Positions 37,201-47,200 are shown, numbered from the stretch's first letter. The stretch: 64,000 bases of DNA from Hyphomicrobiales bacterium (GCA_028290285.1 JAQGKD010000043.1:1-64000), one strand, 5' to 3'. Numbers and translations are program-made. The notes: generated by a model not told the origin, from the letters alone.

Positions 37201-37622
37201 CGGACCTGTCGGACGAGGAGATCGTCGCCCGTCTCGTCGCCTTGAATGCCGAGCGCGCGGCGGAAGAGGCGCGCGGGCTGGTGCGCTGGCTGCGGCCCGA
37301 TTACCAGCGCGCCCGCGCGGGCCTCGTGGATGCGCAGGCCGTGGCCGAAGCGGGTGCGCAGAAGGAAAACCTGTTCGTCATCGCGACCGGGACAACGCAG
37401 AAGCCCGCCTTTCCCAGCGATCCCGTGGAGCGCACGGCGGCGGTGTTCGACGCGCTCTGGTCGGCAGGCGGACGCCGCATGGACGCCCGCGCGCTGGCAG
37501 CCACCTTCCGGCAGGGCGCGAAAGCGGAGCCCGCGATCACCCGCATCCTCGCCTCGCTCTCCCGCCTCGGCCACCTCGCCACGCAGGACGGAAAGAGCTT
37601 TGCGCTGCGCCGCGTGGCGTAG
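34260..37622 (+). CDS. Type IIL/IIG restriction-modification enzyme (MmeI-like, single chain)
   Basis: About 1120 residues from GTG 34260. The N-terminal nuclease has the PD-(D/E)xK pattern (GRIDLYRRGSFVLEAKQSR, residues about 37-55). A helical spacer follows, then an amino-methyltransferase: motif I ILDPACGTGNFLYVSLELMK near residue 390 and motif IV YIVGNPPFVGGSN near 540. A recognition region lies around residues 680-890 and a C-terminal helical/winged part follows. Such proteins cut a set distance from, and methylate one strand of, the same site. Family members begin about 32 residues earlier; that stretch (IADLEGFIARWSAGDGGQER then ANYSLFLTELCD) is in frame from 34164 but has no ATG, GTG or TTG. 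Either an ATT start, a lost start codon or use of GTG 34260 explains this. The recognition region is AT-richer than the rest. No partner genes. Confidence 0.9.
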   Translation: MLDVARPDPSSADKALNAYAFERGVTFREADGSTSVGRIDLYRRGSFVLEAKQSRRPGSDKAQAGLDFGEDVKPEPRGRRSAARGWDVLMLGARRQAENYAKALPPSEGWPPFLIVCDVGHCFEIYADFTGQGKNYAQFPDRQGYRIYLEDLRDAKIRERLRLIWLDPHKLDPTRIAAEATREVARRLAAVSRHLEEATTPKGRKLHDPEQVALFLMRCLFTMFAEDVELLPKGSFRDVLRKCVANPELFPRLVGQLWEAMDTGGFSFALERDVKKFNGYLFKDRTVLPLPREEIGELYEAAKADWRQVEPAIFGTLLEQALNPAERRKLGAHYTPRAYVEQLVVATVMEPLRREWDAVQGAADDKRSAGDMKGAVALVEAFHAKLCDTLILDPACGTGNFLYVSLELMKRLEGEVLEALASLSEQGRFTGYELRTIDPHQFLGLEVNPRAAAIAELVLWIGYLQWHFRTRGGTPPEPILRDFKTIKVCDAVLGWSAKELARDAQGKPLTQTDAEGRRVEVWSYKNPKRPDWPAADYIVGNPPFVGGSNIRGRMGEGYAQALWAAHPQMNESADFVMYWWDHAAEFLTRKGTRLKRFGFVTTNSLSQVFQRRVVERHLKAKKPVSLLMAVPDHPWTKATRDAAAVRIAMTVVAAGTHEGTLLEVVSEAGLDTDTPEIMLRSVKGRINADLTVGADVVSMSGLQANSYLCSRGVVLHGAAFIISPSSADELGLGRRPGLNRYIRHYCNGRDLTGISRGAMVLDLFGLGSDDLRTRYPEVYQHLLEHLKPERDNNARAYRRENWWLFGENVPDFRKALVGLPRYIATVETAKHRVFQFLDASILPDNKLVCIALTDASDLGVLASRVHTSWALRSGGALGVGNDPVYVKSRCFDPFPFPEPSDAQKSRIRATAEELDALRKQVQAEHPGLTLTQLYNVLEKLRAAVPLNEAEEGIKTRGLVLILRELHDTLDGLVAQAYGWPADLSDEEIVARLVALNAERAAEEARGLVRWLRPDYQRARAGLVDAQAVAEAGAQKENLFVIATGTTQKPAFPSDPVERTAAVFDALWSAGGRRMDARALAATFRQGAKAEPAITRILASLSRLGHLATQDGKSFALRRVA

Positions 37623-37727
37623 GGGGACGGCCTGCTTTTCCCGCGTTGGCGGGCGGAACTTCCGATGCGCGAGCATGTCATCGGGCTCGCCGCTGCCGGC
37701 CGCAAGCTGCGCAGCTGAAGCAACCTG

Positions 37728-40316
37728 CTATAGATTCCGCGCAGCCCCGCGCTTCGCCGGAATTCTGTCCAGAACCACGGGCCGCCTTCGCTTGGGTTCC
37801 GGCGCTACCGCGAAGCGCTTCAGCGCTTCCGCCGCGGTGAGATAGGTGAAGGTCACGGCCGCCATTGTGGCGAGGACGGGCAAGGATAGTGGAACGAAGC
37901 CGACTATATGGCCCAGCGGCGTAAGGGCGAGGGTCAGTGCCACCGCCAGCCCGCCGAGCGAGGTTGCGGTGAGCACGATGTTCGGTCTGCTCGCCCAGAC
38001 GGGCCGGCTCGTACGGATGATGAAAATGACGAGGATCTGCGTGGCGATGGATTCAATGAACCATGCCGTGCGGAAGGTCGCTACATCGGCGTGAAGAACC
38101 AGCCTGAGCAGCGCGAAGGTCGCGCCGTCGAACAGCGATGACAGTGGCCCCATGACGAGCGTGAAGCGCAGGACGGCCTTCATGTCCCACGCGCGGGGTT
38201 TTGCGAGATCTTCCTCGTCGGCCGTGTCGAAGGGGATGCCGATTTCCGATACATCGTAGATCAGGTTGTTCAACAGGATCTGAAGCGGCGCCAGCGGAAG
38301 GAACGGCAGGATGAGCGAGGCGAGCGCCATCGACAGCATGTTGCCGAAATTCGAACTGGTGCCCATGCGGACGTATTTCATGATGTTGGCGTAGGTGCGC
38401 CGCCCTTCGGCGACACCATCGGCGAGCACGCCGAGATCGGCGGCGAGCAGGATGATGTCGGCGGCCTCGCGCGCGACATCCGTGCCGCCTTCGACGGACA
38501 GTCCGACGTCCGCCGCGTGAATGGCCGGTGCGTCGTTGATGCCATCGCCGATGAAGCCCACCGTGTGACCCGTACGGCGCAGGGCGCGCACGATCCGGCT
38601 CTTCTGGTCGGGTGAAATGCGGACGAAGAGATCTGTCTCGACGACCCGTGCGGCCAGAGCGAGGTCGGAGAGCTCGAAGATTTCATCGCCTGTCAGGATA
38701 CCCTGCGCGGGAAGCCCCAGCGTTTCCACAAGATGCTGCACGACCGGCGCGGCATCGCCCGAAATCACCTTCACGCGCACGCCTGCCTTGGCGAGGCGCG
38801 CGACGGCGGCGGTGGCCGACGCCTTGGGCGGATCTAGGAAGACCGCGCAGCCCACGAAGACGAGACCGGCTTCGTCGGTCATCGCGATCTTGTCCCGGTC
38901 GGCTGGCATCGGCCGCCATGCGATACCGAGCAGGCGGAACCCGGCGCGCCCCTTGGCTTCGAGCAGCGTCGTGATTTTTGCGCGCAGCGCGTCGTCCAGC
39001 GGCACCAGCGAGCCGTCGGCTGCTTCCGCCTGCGTGCACAGGGGGAGAAGGCTTTCCGGAGCGCCCTTGGTAATCAGTTGCCGCTCGGTGCCGCGGGTGA
39101 CGAGGATCGAGGCGCGGCGGCGATCGAAATCGAAGGGGAGGTCGCCGGCGGGCGTCCAGTCGTCTGCTCCGGCGGGAGCTTCCGCCATCAGCGCGTCGTC
39201 GAGGCTGCTGCGCATCCCGCTGGCGAAGCGGCTGTTGCGGCGCGCGAGATCGGTGGCACGCGCGCTGTCGGCGCCGTCAACGCCGAAACTGCCGACATGC
39301 ACGATCCTGGCTTCCGTCAGCGTGCCTGTCTTGTCCGTGCAGAGCACATCCATGGCGCCGAGGTCGTGGATGGCCGACAAGCGCTTCACGACGACCTTGC
39401 GCCCCGCCATGCGCTCCGCTCCGCGCGCGAGCGTCACCGTCATCACCATGGGCAGCAATTCGGGCGTCAGGCCCACAGCCAGTGCGACGGCGAAGAGGAA
39501 GCTCTCCAGCGACAGGCCATGATTGATCATCTGGGTGAGGAGCACGAACAGGACGAGAAAGCCCGTCAGCCGCAGAATGAGCATGCCGAGCGCATGGACG
39601 CCGCGCTCGAAGGCTGTCGGCGCGGCCTTCTCCTGTATGGAGGCCGCGATGCTGCCGAAGCGGGTTGCGGCGCCCGTGGCCACGACCAGCATGAGCGCCT
39701 CGCCGCCGACGACGCTCGTGCCGCCGAAGAGTGCATTGCAGGTGTCGGCGGACGAGCCGTCGGCGGCGGGCGCTGTGCGCTTTTCGGCGGGGAAGGGCTC
39801 GCCGGTCAGGATGGATTCGTTGACGGTGGCGTCCCGGCACGACAGCACGATGCCGTCGGCGGGCACCAGATCGCCCGCGCGGAGATCGACCGTGTCTCCC
39901 GGCACGATGTCGCGCACGGCGAGTTCGACCACGCGGCCATCGCGATGCACGGCCGCCCGCACGGCGACCGAACTCGTGAGGGCGGCGACGGCGACTTCAG
40001 CCTTGTGCTCCTGCACGATGTCGAGCACGACCGAAAACAGCACGATGACGACGATGATGACAAAGCTCTGCCAGTCGCCCGTCGCTCCCGAGATGAATGC
40101 CGCGATGAGAAGGATTGCGATGAGCGGTTCGGCGAGTCGGCGCAGAAGCTTGGCGAGAAGGCTGCGATGGATGCCTGTGACTGCGACATTGGGCCCAAGG
40201 CGCGCCAGCCGCTCGGCGGCCTCGGCCGAGGTCAGACCGCCTGGCCGGGCACTCAGGGCCTTGAGGGTCTCCTCGATGCCGGCCGACCAGAACCTGGCTT
40301 GGGAATCGTGCGTCAT
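37728..40316 (-). CDS. mgtA: Magnesium-translocating P-type ATPase
   Basis: 862 residues, type IIIB P-type ATPase that brings Mg2+ into the cell. The phosphorylation motif VLCTDKTGTLTEARI is near residue 360; TGEPFPAEK in the actuator domain, KGAPESLLPLC in the nucleotide domain and GFIGDGINDAPAIHAADVGL in the hinge are intact. About ten membrane helices are present, including VGLTPELLPMVMTVTLARGA before the phosphorylation site and the C-terminal pack. ATG 40316 (MTHDSQARFWSAGIEETLKA) is chosen; the frame is open to 40556, overlapping the divergent gene. No Mg2+-sensing leader is recognisable upstream. Confidence 0.95.
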   Translation of the reverse strand: MTHDSQARFWSAGIEETLKALSARPGGLTSAEAAERLARLGPNVAVTGIHRSLLAKLLRRLAEPLIAILLIAAFISGATGDWQSFVIIVVIVLFSVVLDIVQEHKAEVAVAALTSSVAVRAAVHRDGRVVELAVRDIVPGDTVDLRAGDLVPADGIVLSCRDATVNESILTGEPFPAEKRTAPAADGSSADTCNALFGGTSVVGGEALMLVVATGAATRFGSIAASIQEKAAPTAFERGVHALGMLILRLTGFLVLFVLLTQMINHGLSLESFLFAVALAVGLTPELLPMVMTVTLARGAERMAGRKVVVKRLSAIHDLGAMDVLCTDKTGTLTEARIVHVGSFGVDGADSARATDLARRNSRFASGMRSSLDDALMAEAPAGADDWTPAGDLPFDFDRRRASILVTRGTERQLITKGAPESLLPLCTQAEAADGSLVPLDDALRAKITTLLEAKGRAGFRLLGIAWRPMPADRDKIAMTDEAGLVFVGCAVFLDPPKASATAAVARLAKAGVRVKVISGDAAPVVQHLVETLGLPAQGILTGDEIFELSDLALAARVVETDLFVRISPDQKSRIVRALRRTGHTVGFIGDGINDAPAIHAADVGLSVEGGTDVAREAADIILLAADLGVLADGVAEGRRTYANIMKYVRMGTSSNFGNMLSMALASLILPFLPLAPLQILLNNLIYDVSEIGIPFDTADEEDLAKPRAWDMKAVLRFTLVMGPLSSLFDGATFALLRLVLHADVATFRTAWFIESIATQILVIFIIRTSRPVWASRPNIVLTATSLGGLAVALTLALTPLGHIVGFVPLSLPVLATMAAVTFTYLTAAEALKRFAVAPEPKRRRPVVLDRIPAKRGAARNL

Positions 40317-40493
40317 CCGCGGGCCGCCGAACGAAGTGAGGAGGGAAGCAGTGCCATGGCCCCATGCCGGCCACTTTGAGGTAGCATCATAAAAGCTACT
40401 TTGACGAAAGAGCTTGATTTCGCGCAAGGTCGAGCGTGGCAATCCGGTTTCAACTCTCTCATCGCTTCTCGCGGCGTTCAGGGTGCATCGTTC

Positions 40494-41636
40494 ATGGCCG
40501 ACCCCTTCGACTTCTGGCGCATGATGTGGCCGAGCGCGGCGCAAAGCCTCGGGCATTTCGCGCAGGTAGCTTCGGCGGGCGCAGGTCTCTTCCAGCCGAT
40601 CCGGAGCCCGCCGGAACTCGCCACATTGGCAAATGTGCGGCTCGATCTCGCGACGATGCTCTTACGCGACCGCGGCGAGGACGGAGCGCGCGCGGCGATG
40701 CCCACGCTGATCGTCGCACCATTTGCACTGCACGATTCGTCGATTGCCGATTTTGCCCGGGAGCACAGCCTGGCCGAAGCCTTTGCTGCAGCCGGACTCG
40801 GCGAGATAGCCATGACGCAGTGGAAGTCCGCCACCGAAGACATGCGGGACTTTGGCATCGATGCCTATCTGAGCGATCTCAACGTCGCCGTCGACGATCT
40901 CGGCGGGCGCGTGGCGCTGGTCGGCCTGTGCCAGGGAGGCTGGCTTGCTACCGCCTATGCCGCGCGATTTCCCAAAAAGGTGGGCGCGCTCGTGCTCGCG
41001 GGTGCGCCGATCGACCTCGGCGCGGCCGATTCCGAAATCACGAGGTCGCTGGCCGGCGTTTCGCCCGGGATGCTCGAAAGTATCGTGAGCATCAATGGCG
41101 GTCGCGTGATGGGGCAATTGGCTTTGCCCATCTGGGCGCACGGTATGCAGCACGAGTTCGATGCGCAGGAGACGCTTCAACGCTCCGACGATCCCGTGCT
41201 GCTGGCCAAGGCTACGGCGTGGAACGCCTACACGGTCGATCTGCCTGGGGTCTATTTCCTGCAGACATCCGAATGGCTGTTTCGCGAGAATCGCCTCGCG
41301 CGCAATTGCTTTCGAGCACTCGGGCGTTATTGCAGCCTGCACGGGATTACCGCACCGATCTTCGTCCTCGCAGCGTCGGAGGACGAGATCGTGGCCCTGC
41401 CGCAAGCGCTGGCGGTGAAAACGCTCTGTCCGCAAGCCAACATCACCGCGCGAGTCGTGCCGGGCCGGCACCTCTCGCTGTTCCTCGGGCGGGATACGCT
41501 GACGCACGCGTGGGTCGACGTGGCGACCTGGCTGAAGCAGGTGTCCGCGTCGCCCTTGCCTGACGGCAGGGGGCTTACACCCGTGCTTGCTTCGAGCAAA
41601 AGCGCGCGGGGGCGCGGCCGGTCCGCTCGCGCGTGA
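40494..41636 (+). CDS. PhaC-like alpha/beta hydrolase with Cys nucleophile box
   Basis: 380 residues. The nucleophile elbow reads LVGLCQGGWLATAYA, G-x-C-x-G as in polyhydroxyalkanoate synthases rather than the G-x-S-x-G of lipases. The Asp and His of the triad are likely in VLAASEDEIVALP and VVPGRHLSLFLGRD. The N-terminal FDFWRMMWPSAAQSLGHFAQ resembles the region before the PhaC core, but the protein is shorter than class I PhaC (about 590 residues). It could be a short PHA synthase-like or depolymerase-like acyltransferase; activity is unproven. ATG 40494 has CAGGGTG upstream; a TTG at 40401 is an alternative. It is divergent from mgtA. Confidence 0.75.
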   Translation: MADPFDFWRMMWPSAAQSLGHFAQVASAGAGLFQPIRSPPELATLANVRLDLATMLLRDRGEDGARAAMPTLIVAPFALHDSSIADFAREHSLAEAFAAAGLGEIAMTQWKSATEDMRDFGIDAYLSDLNVAVDDLGGRVALVGLCQGGWLATAYAARFPKKVGALVLAGAPIDLGAADSEITRSLAGVSPGMLESIVSINGGRVMGQLALPIWAHGMQHEFDAQETLQRSDDPVLLAKATAWNAYTVDLPGVYFLQTSEWLFRENRLARNCFRALGRYCSLHGITAPIFVLAASEDEIVALPQALAVKTLCPQANITARVVPGRHLSLFLGRDTLTHAWVDVATWLKQVSASPLPDGRGLTPVLASSKSARGRGRSARA

Positions 41637-41686
41637 GGCGTCCCCGTGGCCCGGTGCTCATGCGCTGTGCAGGTCCGGTGCACCGT

Positions 41687-41704
41687 GTTGACCGCGCGGT
41701 CAAC
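41687..41704. promoter_or_regulatory. Perfect 18-bp palindrome upstream of the molybdopterin hydroxylase gene
   Basis: GTTGACCGCGCGGTCAAC is a perfect two-fold palindrome without spacer. It lies 126 bases before the start of the next gene and 51 bases after the hydrolase stop. Size and symmetry fit the operator of a dimeric repressor (TetR type, for example). No such regulator gene is in the window. Confidence 0.55.
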
Positions 41705-41829
41705 AAGGCCGCGCAGGGGTTGACAGTCCAGCGGCCGCACGCGAGCTTGTGAGGACAAATCCGCTCTTCTCTCGCTGGTCCGACTTGCAGCAAGCAGGCC
41801 TGCGTCGACCATCGCGAGGTTCTTCTCCC

Positions 41830-44112
41830 ATGAATGTACGCAATGCACTGATCGGCGCGCCGATCGAGCGGTTCGAGGATCTGCGTTTTCTCCGCGGCCG
41901 GGGCACCTATGTCGGCGACCTGACGCGTCCGGACCTGCTCTATGCCGTCGTTCTTCGCAGCTCCATCGCGCATGGCCGCATCCGCAGCATCGACGTCAGC
42001 CGCGCTCTTGCGATGCCGGGCGTGCACGGCGTCGTCATCGGCCAGGATCTCGCGCCCAATGTGCCCAAGATCGCGCTCCGGCTCGATCCGCTGCCGGAGT
42101 TCAAGGCCTTCGAACAGCCGGTGATCGCCTATGCGAAGGTTCGCTACGTCGGCGAACCGCTTGCGCTCGTTCTCGCCGAGACGGCGGCGCAGGCGGAGGA
42201 TGCGCTGGAGGGAATCGACGTCGACATCGAGCAATTGCCCGCGGTCCTGCACCGCGAGATGGCCATGAGCGGCGAGACGTTGCTGTTCGAGGAAAACGGC
42301 ACAAACAGCCCGGCGACGATCTCCGGCATCAAGGGCGACGCTGATGCTGCTTTCGCGCGCGCTTTCTATACGCGCAAGGAGCGGTTCAAGGTCCACCGTC
42401 ATTCCGCCGTGCCGATGGAGACGCGCGGCCTGCTCGCCGAGTGGGACGCGGAGGCCGGGTTCATGACGGTCTATGGCGTTGCCAAGGTGCCCTTTCACAA
42501 TCGCGCTGCGCTGTCGGCGCTGCTGGGGGTGCCCGAAGATCACGTCCTGATGGTGGAGAATGACGTCGGCGGTGGGTTTGGCACGCGCGGTGAATTTTAT
42601 CCGGAAGATTTTCTCATTCCATACGCGGCACGACGCTTCGGCCGTCCGGTCAAGTGGACGGAGGATCGCCGCGAGAATCTGCTGGCCATGAATCACGCCC
42701 GCGAAGCCGAATGCGAGATCGAGATTGCCTGCGACGAAAACGCTGTGATCATCGGCCTGAGAGCAAATTCCACCACCCATTGCGGCGCCTATCTGCGCAC
42801 CACGGGCTCAACGCCCGCGCGAAATATCGCGCAGGTCATCACAGGTCCATACAGGATCGAGAACGTGCGCAGCAACGTGTCGCTGCTCGTCACCAACAAG
42901 ACACCGAGCGGCACCTATCGCGGCCCCGGCAGATACGAGTCCGACTTTTTCCGCGAGCGCATGCTGGATCTCGTGGCAGCGGATTTCAAGCTCGATCAGG
43001 TCGAGTTCCGGCGCCGAAATCTGGTGCGCGAATCCGATATGCCCTGGGCCATGCCGACGGTCGGCAAGAACAGCAGCGAGACTGACAGTGGCGACTACGA
43101 GCAGACGCTCGACCGCTGCCTGCTGGAATTCGACTGGACGGAAAAGGCTGCGCTGCAAGGCAAACTGATCGACGGCCGCTATCACGGCATCGCGGTGGGC
43201 TGTTACGTCGAGGGCGCTGGTTCGGGCCGTGAAAGCGTCCGGCTGCGGCTCGAGAAAGACGGAATGCTCTCCGTCTTCACGGGATCCTCGGCGATCGGGC
43301 AGGGGATCGAGACCGTTTTCGCCCAGATGGCCGGCGATGCGCTTGGCCTGCCGCTTTCCAGCATTTGCGCCGTGCAGCACGGCTCGACAAATCTCGTGCG
43401 CGACGGCGTTGGCTCGTTCAGCTCGCGTTCCATCGTGATGGGCGGTTCGGCGCTGCTGGATGCCGCCACGAAACTCAAGGCCGAGATTGCCCGTGTCGCG
43501 GCGCAGCGTCTGGGGTGCGATGCGGGAGAAGTGACGTTGCTGGATGGCCGCGCGGTTGGACCCGGCGGGCAGAGCGTCGGATTCGGCGATGTGGCCTCTG
43601 AGATCGAGCCGGTGGACGGCACTTTCTCGACACCCAAGCGCACCTACAGCTATGGCGCGCATGCGGCCCACATCAGCGTGGATGTCGGCACAGGCGGGAT
43701 CAAGGTAGAATCCTACGTCGCGGTCGAGGACGTCGGCCGCATCATCAACCCGCATACGCTGCACGGCCAATGCCTGGGCGCCATCGTGCAGGGGCTCGGC
43801 GGCACATTGCTCGAACATTTCGTCTACGACGATGGCGGGCAGATGGTGGCGGGCTCCTTCGCCGATTATCTCCTGCCGACGGCCAGCGACTTTCCGCACA
43901 TCAAGATCGTCGCGCTTGAACTCAAGCCATCGCCCGTCAATCCGCTTGGCGCGAAAGGCGCGGGTGAGGGCGGGATCATTCCGGTGGCCGGTGTAATCGG
44001 CAACGCGCTGGCGGCCGCCCTTTCGGATTTCCAAATCATGCCAAACGAGCTGCCGCTCGCGCCTGCGCGGGTCTGGGCGATGATCGGGCAGGCACGCGCC
44101 CGCGCCGCGTGA
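41830..44112 (+). CDS. Xanthine dehydrogenase-family molybdopterin-binding large subunit, stand-alone
   Basis: 760 residues of the CoxL/XdhB-type large subunit, which carries the molybdenum cofactor and hydroxylates purines, aldehydes, CO or N-heterocycles. Motifs: FLRGRGTYVGDLTRPDLLYA at the start, VGGGFGTRGEFYPEDFLIPY near residue 250, TYRGPGRYESDFFRERMLDL near 365, AIGQGIETVFAQMAGDALGL near 490 and the catalytic-Glu motif GAKGAGEGGIIPVAGVIGNA near 718. The VAYRCSFR-type CO-dehydrogenase loop is not seen, so it is probably not CO-specific. The FAD and 2Fe-2S subunits that normally accompany it are absent on both sides. ATG 41830 matches family starts. Confidence 0.9.
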   Translation: MNVRNALIGAPIERFEDLRFLRGRGTYVGDLTRPDLLYAVVLRSSIAHGRIRSIDVSRALAMPGVHGVVIGQDLAPNVPKIALRLDPLPEFKAFEQPVIAYAKVRYVGEPLALVLAETAAQAEDALEGIDVDIEQLPAVLHREMAMSGETLLFEENGTNSPATISGIKGDADAAFARAFYTRKERFKVHRHSAVPMETRGLLAEWDAEAGFMTVYGVAKVPFHNRAALSALLGVPEDHVLMVENDVGGGFGTRGEFYPEDFLIPYAARRFGRPVKWTEDRRENLLAMNHAREAECEIEIACDENAVIIGLRANSTTHCGAYLRTTGSTPARNIAQVITGPYRIENVRSNVSLLVTNKTPSGTYRGPGRYESDFFRERMLDLVAADFKLDQVEFRRRNLVRESDMPWAMPTVGKNSSETDSGDYEQTLDRCLLEFDWTEKAALQGKLIDGRYHGIAVGCYVEGAGSGRESVRLRLEKDGMLSVFTGSSAIGQGIETVFAQMAGDALGLPLSSICAVQHGSTNLVRDGVGSFSSRSIVMGGSALLDAATKLKAEIARVAAQRLGCDAGEVTLLDGRAVGPGGQSVGFGDVASEIEPVDGTFSTPKRTYSYGAHAAHISVDVGTGGIKVESYVAVEDVGRIINPHTLHGQCLGAIVQGLGGTLLEHFVYDDGGQMVAGSFADYLLPTASDFPHIKIVALELKPSPVNPLGAKGAGEGGIIPVAGVIGNALAAALSDFQIMPNELPLAPARVWAMIGQARARAA

Positions 44113-44292
44113 GCTTCGATTTTTCCTGATCGACTTTGGTGCGAGGCCATTCAGCCTCGCACAAGGCACGTGATGTGAAATGGCCATTCAATGTGCCCTT
44201 GGCATTTCGTGGCTCGCCTTGCCATGGACCGCGTGGACATCCTGGAGTTTGGGCGCGACGCGTAGACGCCTTTGATCGGGACAGCATCTTCT
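44113..44292. other. Intergenic region before the giant repeat gene
   Basis: 180 bases holding the 44139-44162 stem-loop and, presumably, the promoter of the repeat gene. I find no sure -35/-10 pair. Confidence 0.4.
44139..44162. terminator. Perfect 9-bp stem-loop after the molybdopterin hydroxylase gene
   Basis: GTGCGAGGC (44139-44147) and GCCTCGCAC (44154-44162) form a perfect stem with a six-base loop, 27 bases after the stop. There is no T run, so Rho-independent termination is uncertain; it may protect the 3' end of the mRNA. Confidence 0.45.
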
Positions 44293-47200
44293 ATGGCATC
44301 GATCATTAGTTCGTTTACGCCTGCACAGATCGCTCGCCTCTCCACAACGGCCCTCGGACGCCTCGACACCAACGACATCGCAGCCTTCAGCTCATCCCAG
44401 GCGGCGGCCTTGTCCGCGACGCAGGTCGATAGCCTGACGACCACGAACCTCGACGCATTCGTCACGACGCAGGTCGCGGCGTTTTCCAAAGCGGCGATCA
44501 GCGGCCTCAGCCTGCCGCAATTCGAGGAGCTTGCCCGAACTCATCTCGATGCCTTCACGACCACGCAGGTAGGCGGACTCACGACCGCCGAGGTCAACGA
44601 TCTCACGACGACGGAGATACAAAGCCTCAGCCCGACGCAGCTGAGCGCGCTGACATCGACGCAGGTCGCGGCCTTGACGCAGACGTCGCTCAAGAACCTT
44701 TCGGCAACGCAACTCGGCACGCTGACGCCCACGCAGCTCCGCAGCCTCTCCACCACGCAGCTCAACTCGATGGAGCTGTCGCAGATCATCGCTATCACCG
44801 TCAGCAGTCTTTCGACACCGCAGGTGGCGGCGCTCAACATCACCGAGGTCGACAGTCTAACGACCACGCAGCTCGTGTCGCTGACGACGGGACAGGTGGG
44901 GGCGCTTTCGGCGACATCGCTCAACAGCCTGTCGACCACGTCGCTTCATGCGCTCACGACGACTCAGGCCCAGTCGCTGAGCACGTCGCAGATCGCGGGC
45001 CTGACCACGACGACGCTCGGCAATCTCACGAGCGCGCCGATAACGACGCTCACCACGACTCAGGTACGTGGCCTCTCGGCAACGCAGCTGACTGCGATGA
45101 GCTCGGCTTCTATCAATTTGCTGAAGGTTTCGGACCTGTCCCCCGCTCAGATGGGGAAGATCAGCACGACGGCGCTCGGCAACCTGTCGACGACGCAGAT
45201 CTCGTCACTGACGGGATCGCAGGTGAGCGTCCTCACGACGACGTCGCTGAACAGTCTTTCCACCACAGCGATTCGATCTCTGTCCGCGAGCCAATTCGGC
45301 GCGATGACGGGCGCGCAGGTTGCAGGGCTGACCTCGACGGCTATCGACAAGCTTGCCACAAGCCAGCTTTCATCTTTGCCCGCGTTGCAGGTGCATAACC
45401 TCACGACGGCGCAGCTCTCGGCGATGTCGGCGGCGGAATTCCAGGCTCTCGACGCCACCCGCTTTTCCGCCGCGCAGATGGCGCGATTGACCGCGACGCT
45501 GGCCGGCAATCTGAACACCACACAGATCGCCAGCCTGTCCTCGACGCAGGTGGGAGCTTTATCGGTTGCAACGCTCAACAACCTTTCCACGACGGTTTTC
45601 CAGCGTCTGACCGCAGCGCAGGAGGCTTCGCTCTCGGCAGCGCAGGTTGCGGGTCTCTCGACCACAGCGCTCGATACGCTCACGACGACACAGTTTGGAG
45701 CGCTCAGCGGCACGCAGGTTCGCGGTCTCACGACGACGCAGCTTGCCGCAATGTCGAGCACGAATCTTCAGGCGCTGAAGGTGCAGGACATGTCGGCGGC
45801 GCAGATCACAAAGCTCAGCGCGGCGACCTTCCGCAACCTGTCGACCGGCCAGCTCGCGTTGCTGACGTCGGCGCAGATCCGGGGGTTGACGGCGACGCAG
45901 ATTGACGGATTTACGGTCGCGCAGATCGGCGTGCTGTCCACGACCCAGCTCGGTGGCCTGACGGCGGCCCAAGCGGCTGGTTTCGATACGACGCAGCTGG
46001 CTGCTCTCTCGCCCACCCAGATGGGCGGGGTCAGTACATCCGCGATCGCCGGACTGGTCGATACGCAAATGGCGGCATTGACGACCGCGCAACTCAATGC
46101 ACTGCAGGGGAGCCAGATCGCGGCCCTGACCAGCATCGCAATCGATGGGCTTTCGGCTTCGCAGGTGTCTGCCCTGACGGCGACGCAGGTCGCGGCGCTC
46201 CTGCCGGCTCAGATGTTGAATCTGGCGCAAACGCAGATCGAAGCCTTATCGACGACGCAGGTTTCCGCGCTCGGCACCACTGGCCTCGCCGGTCTCAGCA
46301 AAACGCAGGTGGGCGAGCTGTCTCTGGACCATTTGGGCGCTCTCAAGGCGACGCAAATCGCGGCCTTGTCCGTGGCCGGCGTCGGGGGACTGACGGCGGA
46401 ACAGGTGTCGGCGTTAACCACGACACAGTTCGGTGCACTCACGACAACGCAATTGCGCGGGCTGACGGCAACGCAGCTCACCGCCATGTCGCCAGCGCGA
46501 ATTCAGGCACTGGATATCGCCATCCTGTCGTCCGGCCAGATCACCGCGCTCAGCACGACGGCGCTGACCAATCTGTCCACCACGCAATTCGGCGCGTTGA
46601 CGACGACTCAAATCGGCGCGTTGTCGGCATCCTCGCTCGACAGTCTTTCGACAACCCGGATTCAGGCGCTGACGACCGCTCAGGCAAGCGCGCTGGGGGC
46701 CGGGCAGATCTCTGCGATCACGGCCACGACGCTCGCTAATTTCACGACCACGCAGCTCGGAGCCTTCACTGCGACGCAGGCGCATGGCTTGACGCAGACG
46801 CAGTTGACGTCCCTCAGCGCGGCAGCGATCCACGCGCTCAATATCCCCGACTTCACGCCCGCGCAGATGGCCGGGCTCAGCACGACCGCCTTCGGCAATA
46901 TCTCCGCCACGCAGGTCGCGTCCCTGAGTTCGACGCAAGTCGGCGCGTTATCCACTACGTCGCTCGAAAGCCTGACGAGCACCGCCATCCACGGCCTCTC
47001 GGCGATCCAGGCCAACGCCCTGACCGGGGGGCAGATCGCAGGATTGACCACAGACGCCATCGCTGAATTCACAACCACGCAGCTTGCGGCGCTGAACTCG
47101 ACGCAGGTGCGTGGTCTCACCGCGACGCAGCTCACGGCGATGACGATCTCCGACATCCAGGCGCTCAACGCGGCCAGTTTCTCGCCCACGCAGATTGCAG

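Noticed and set aside
40317-40493. Mg2+ riboswitch before mgtA
   Set aside because: No recognisable M-box or mgtA-type leader.
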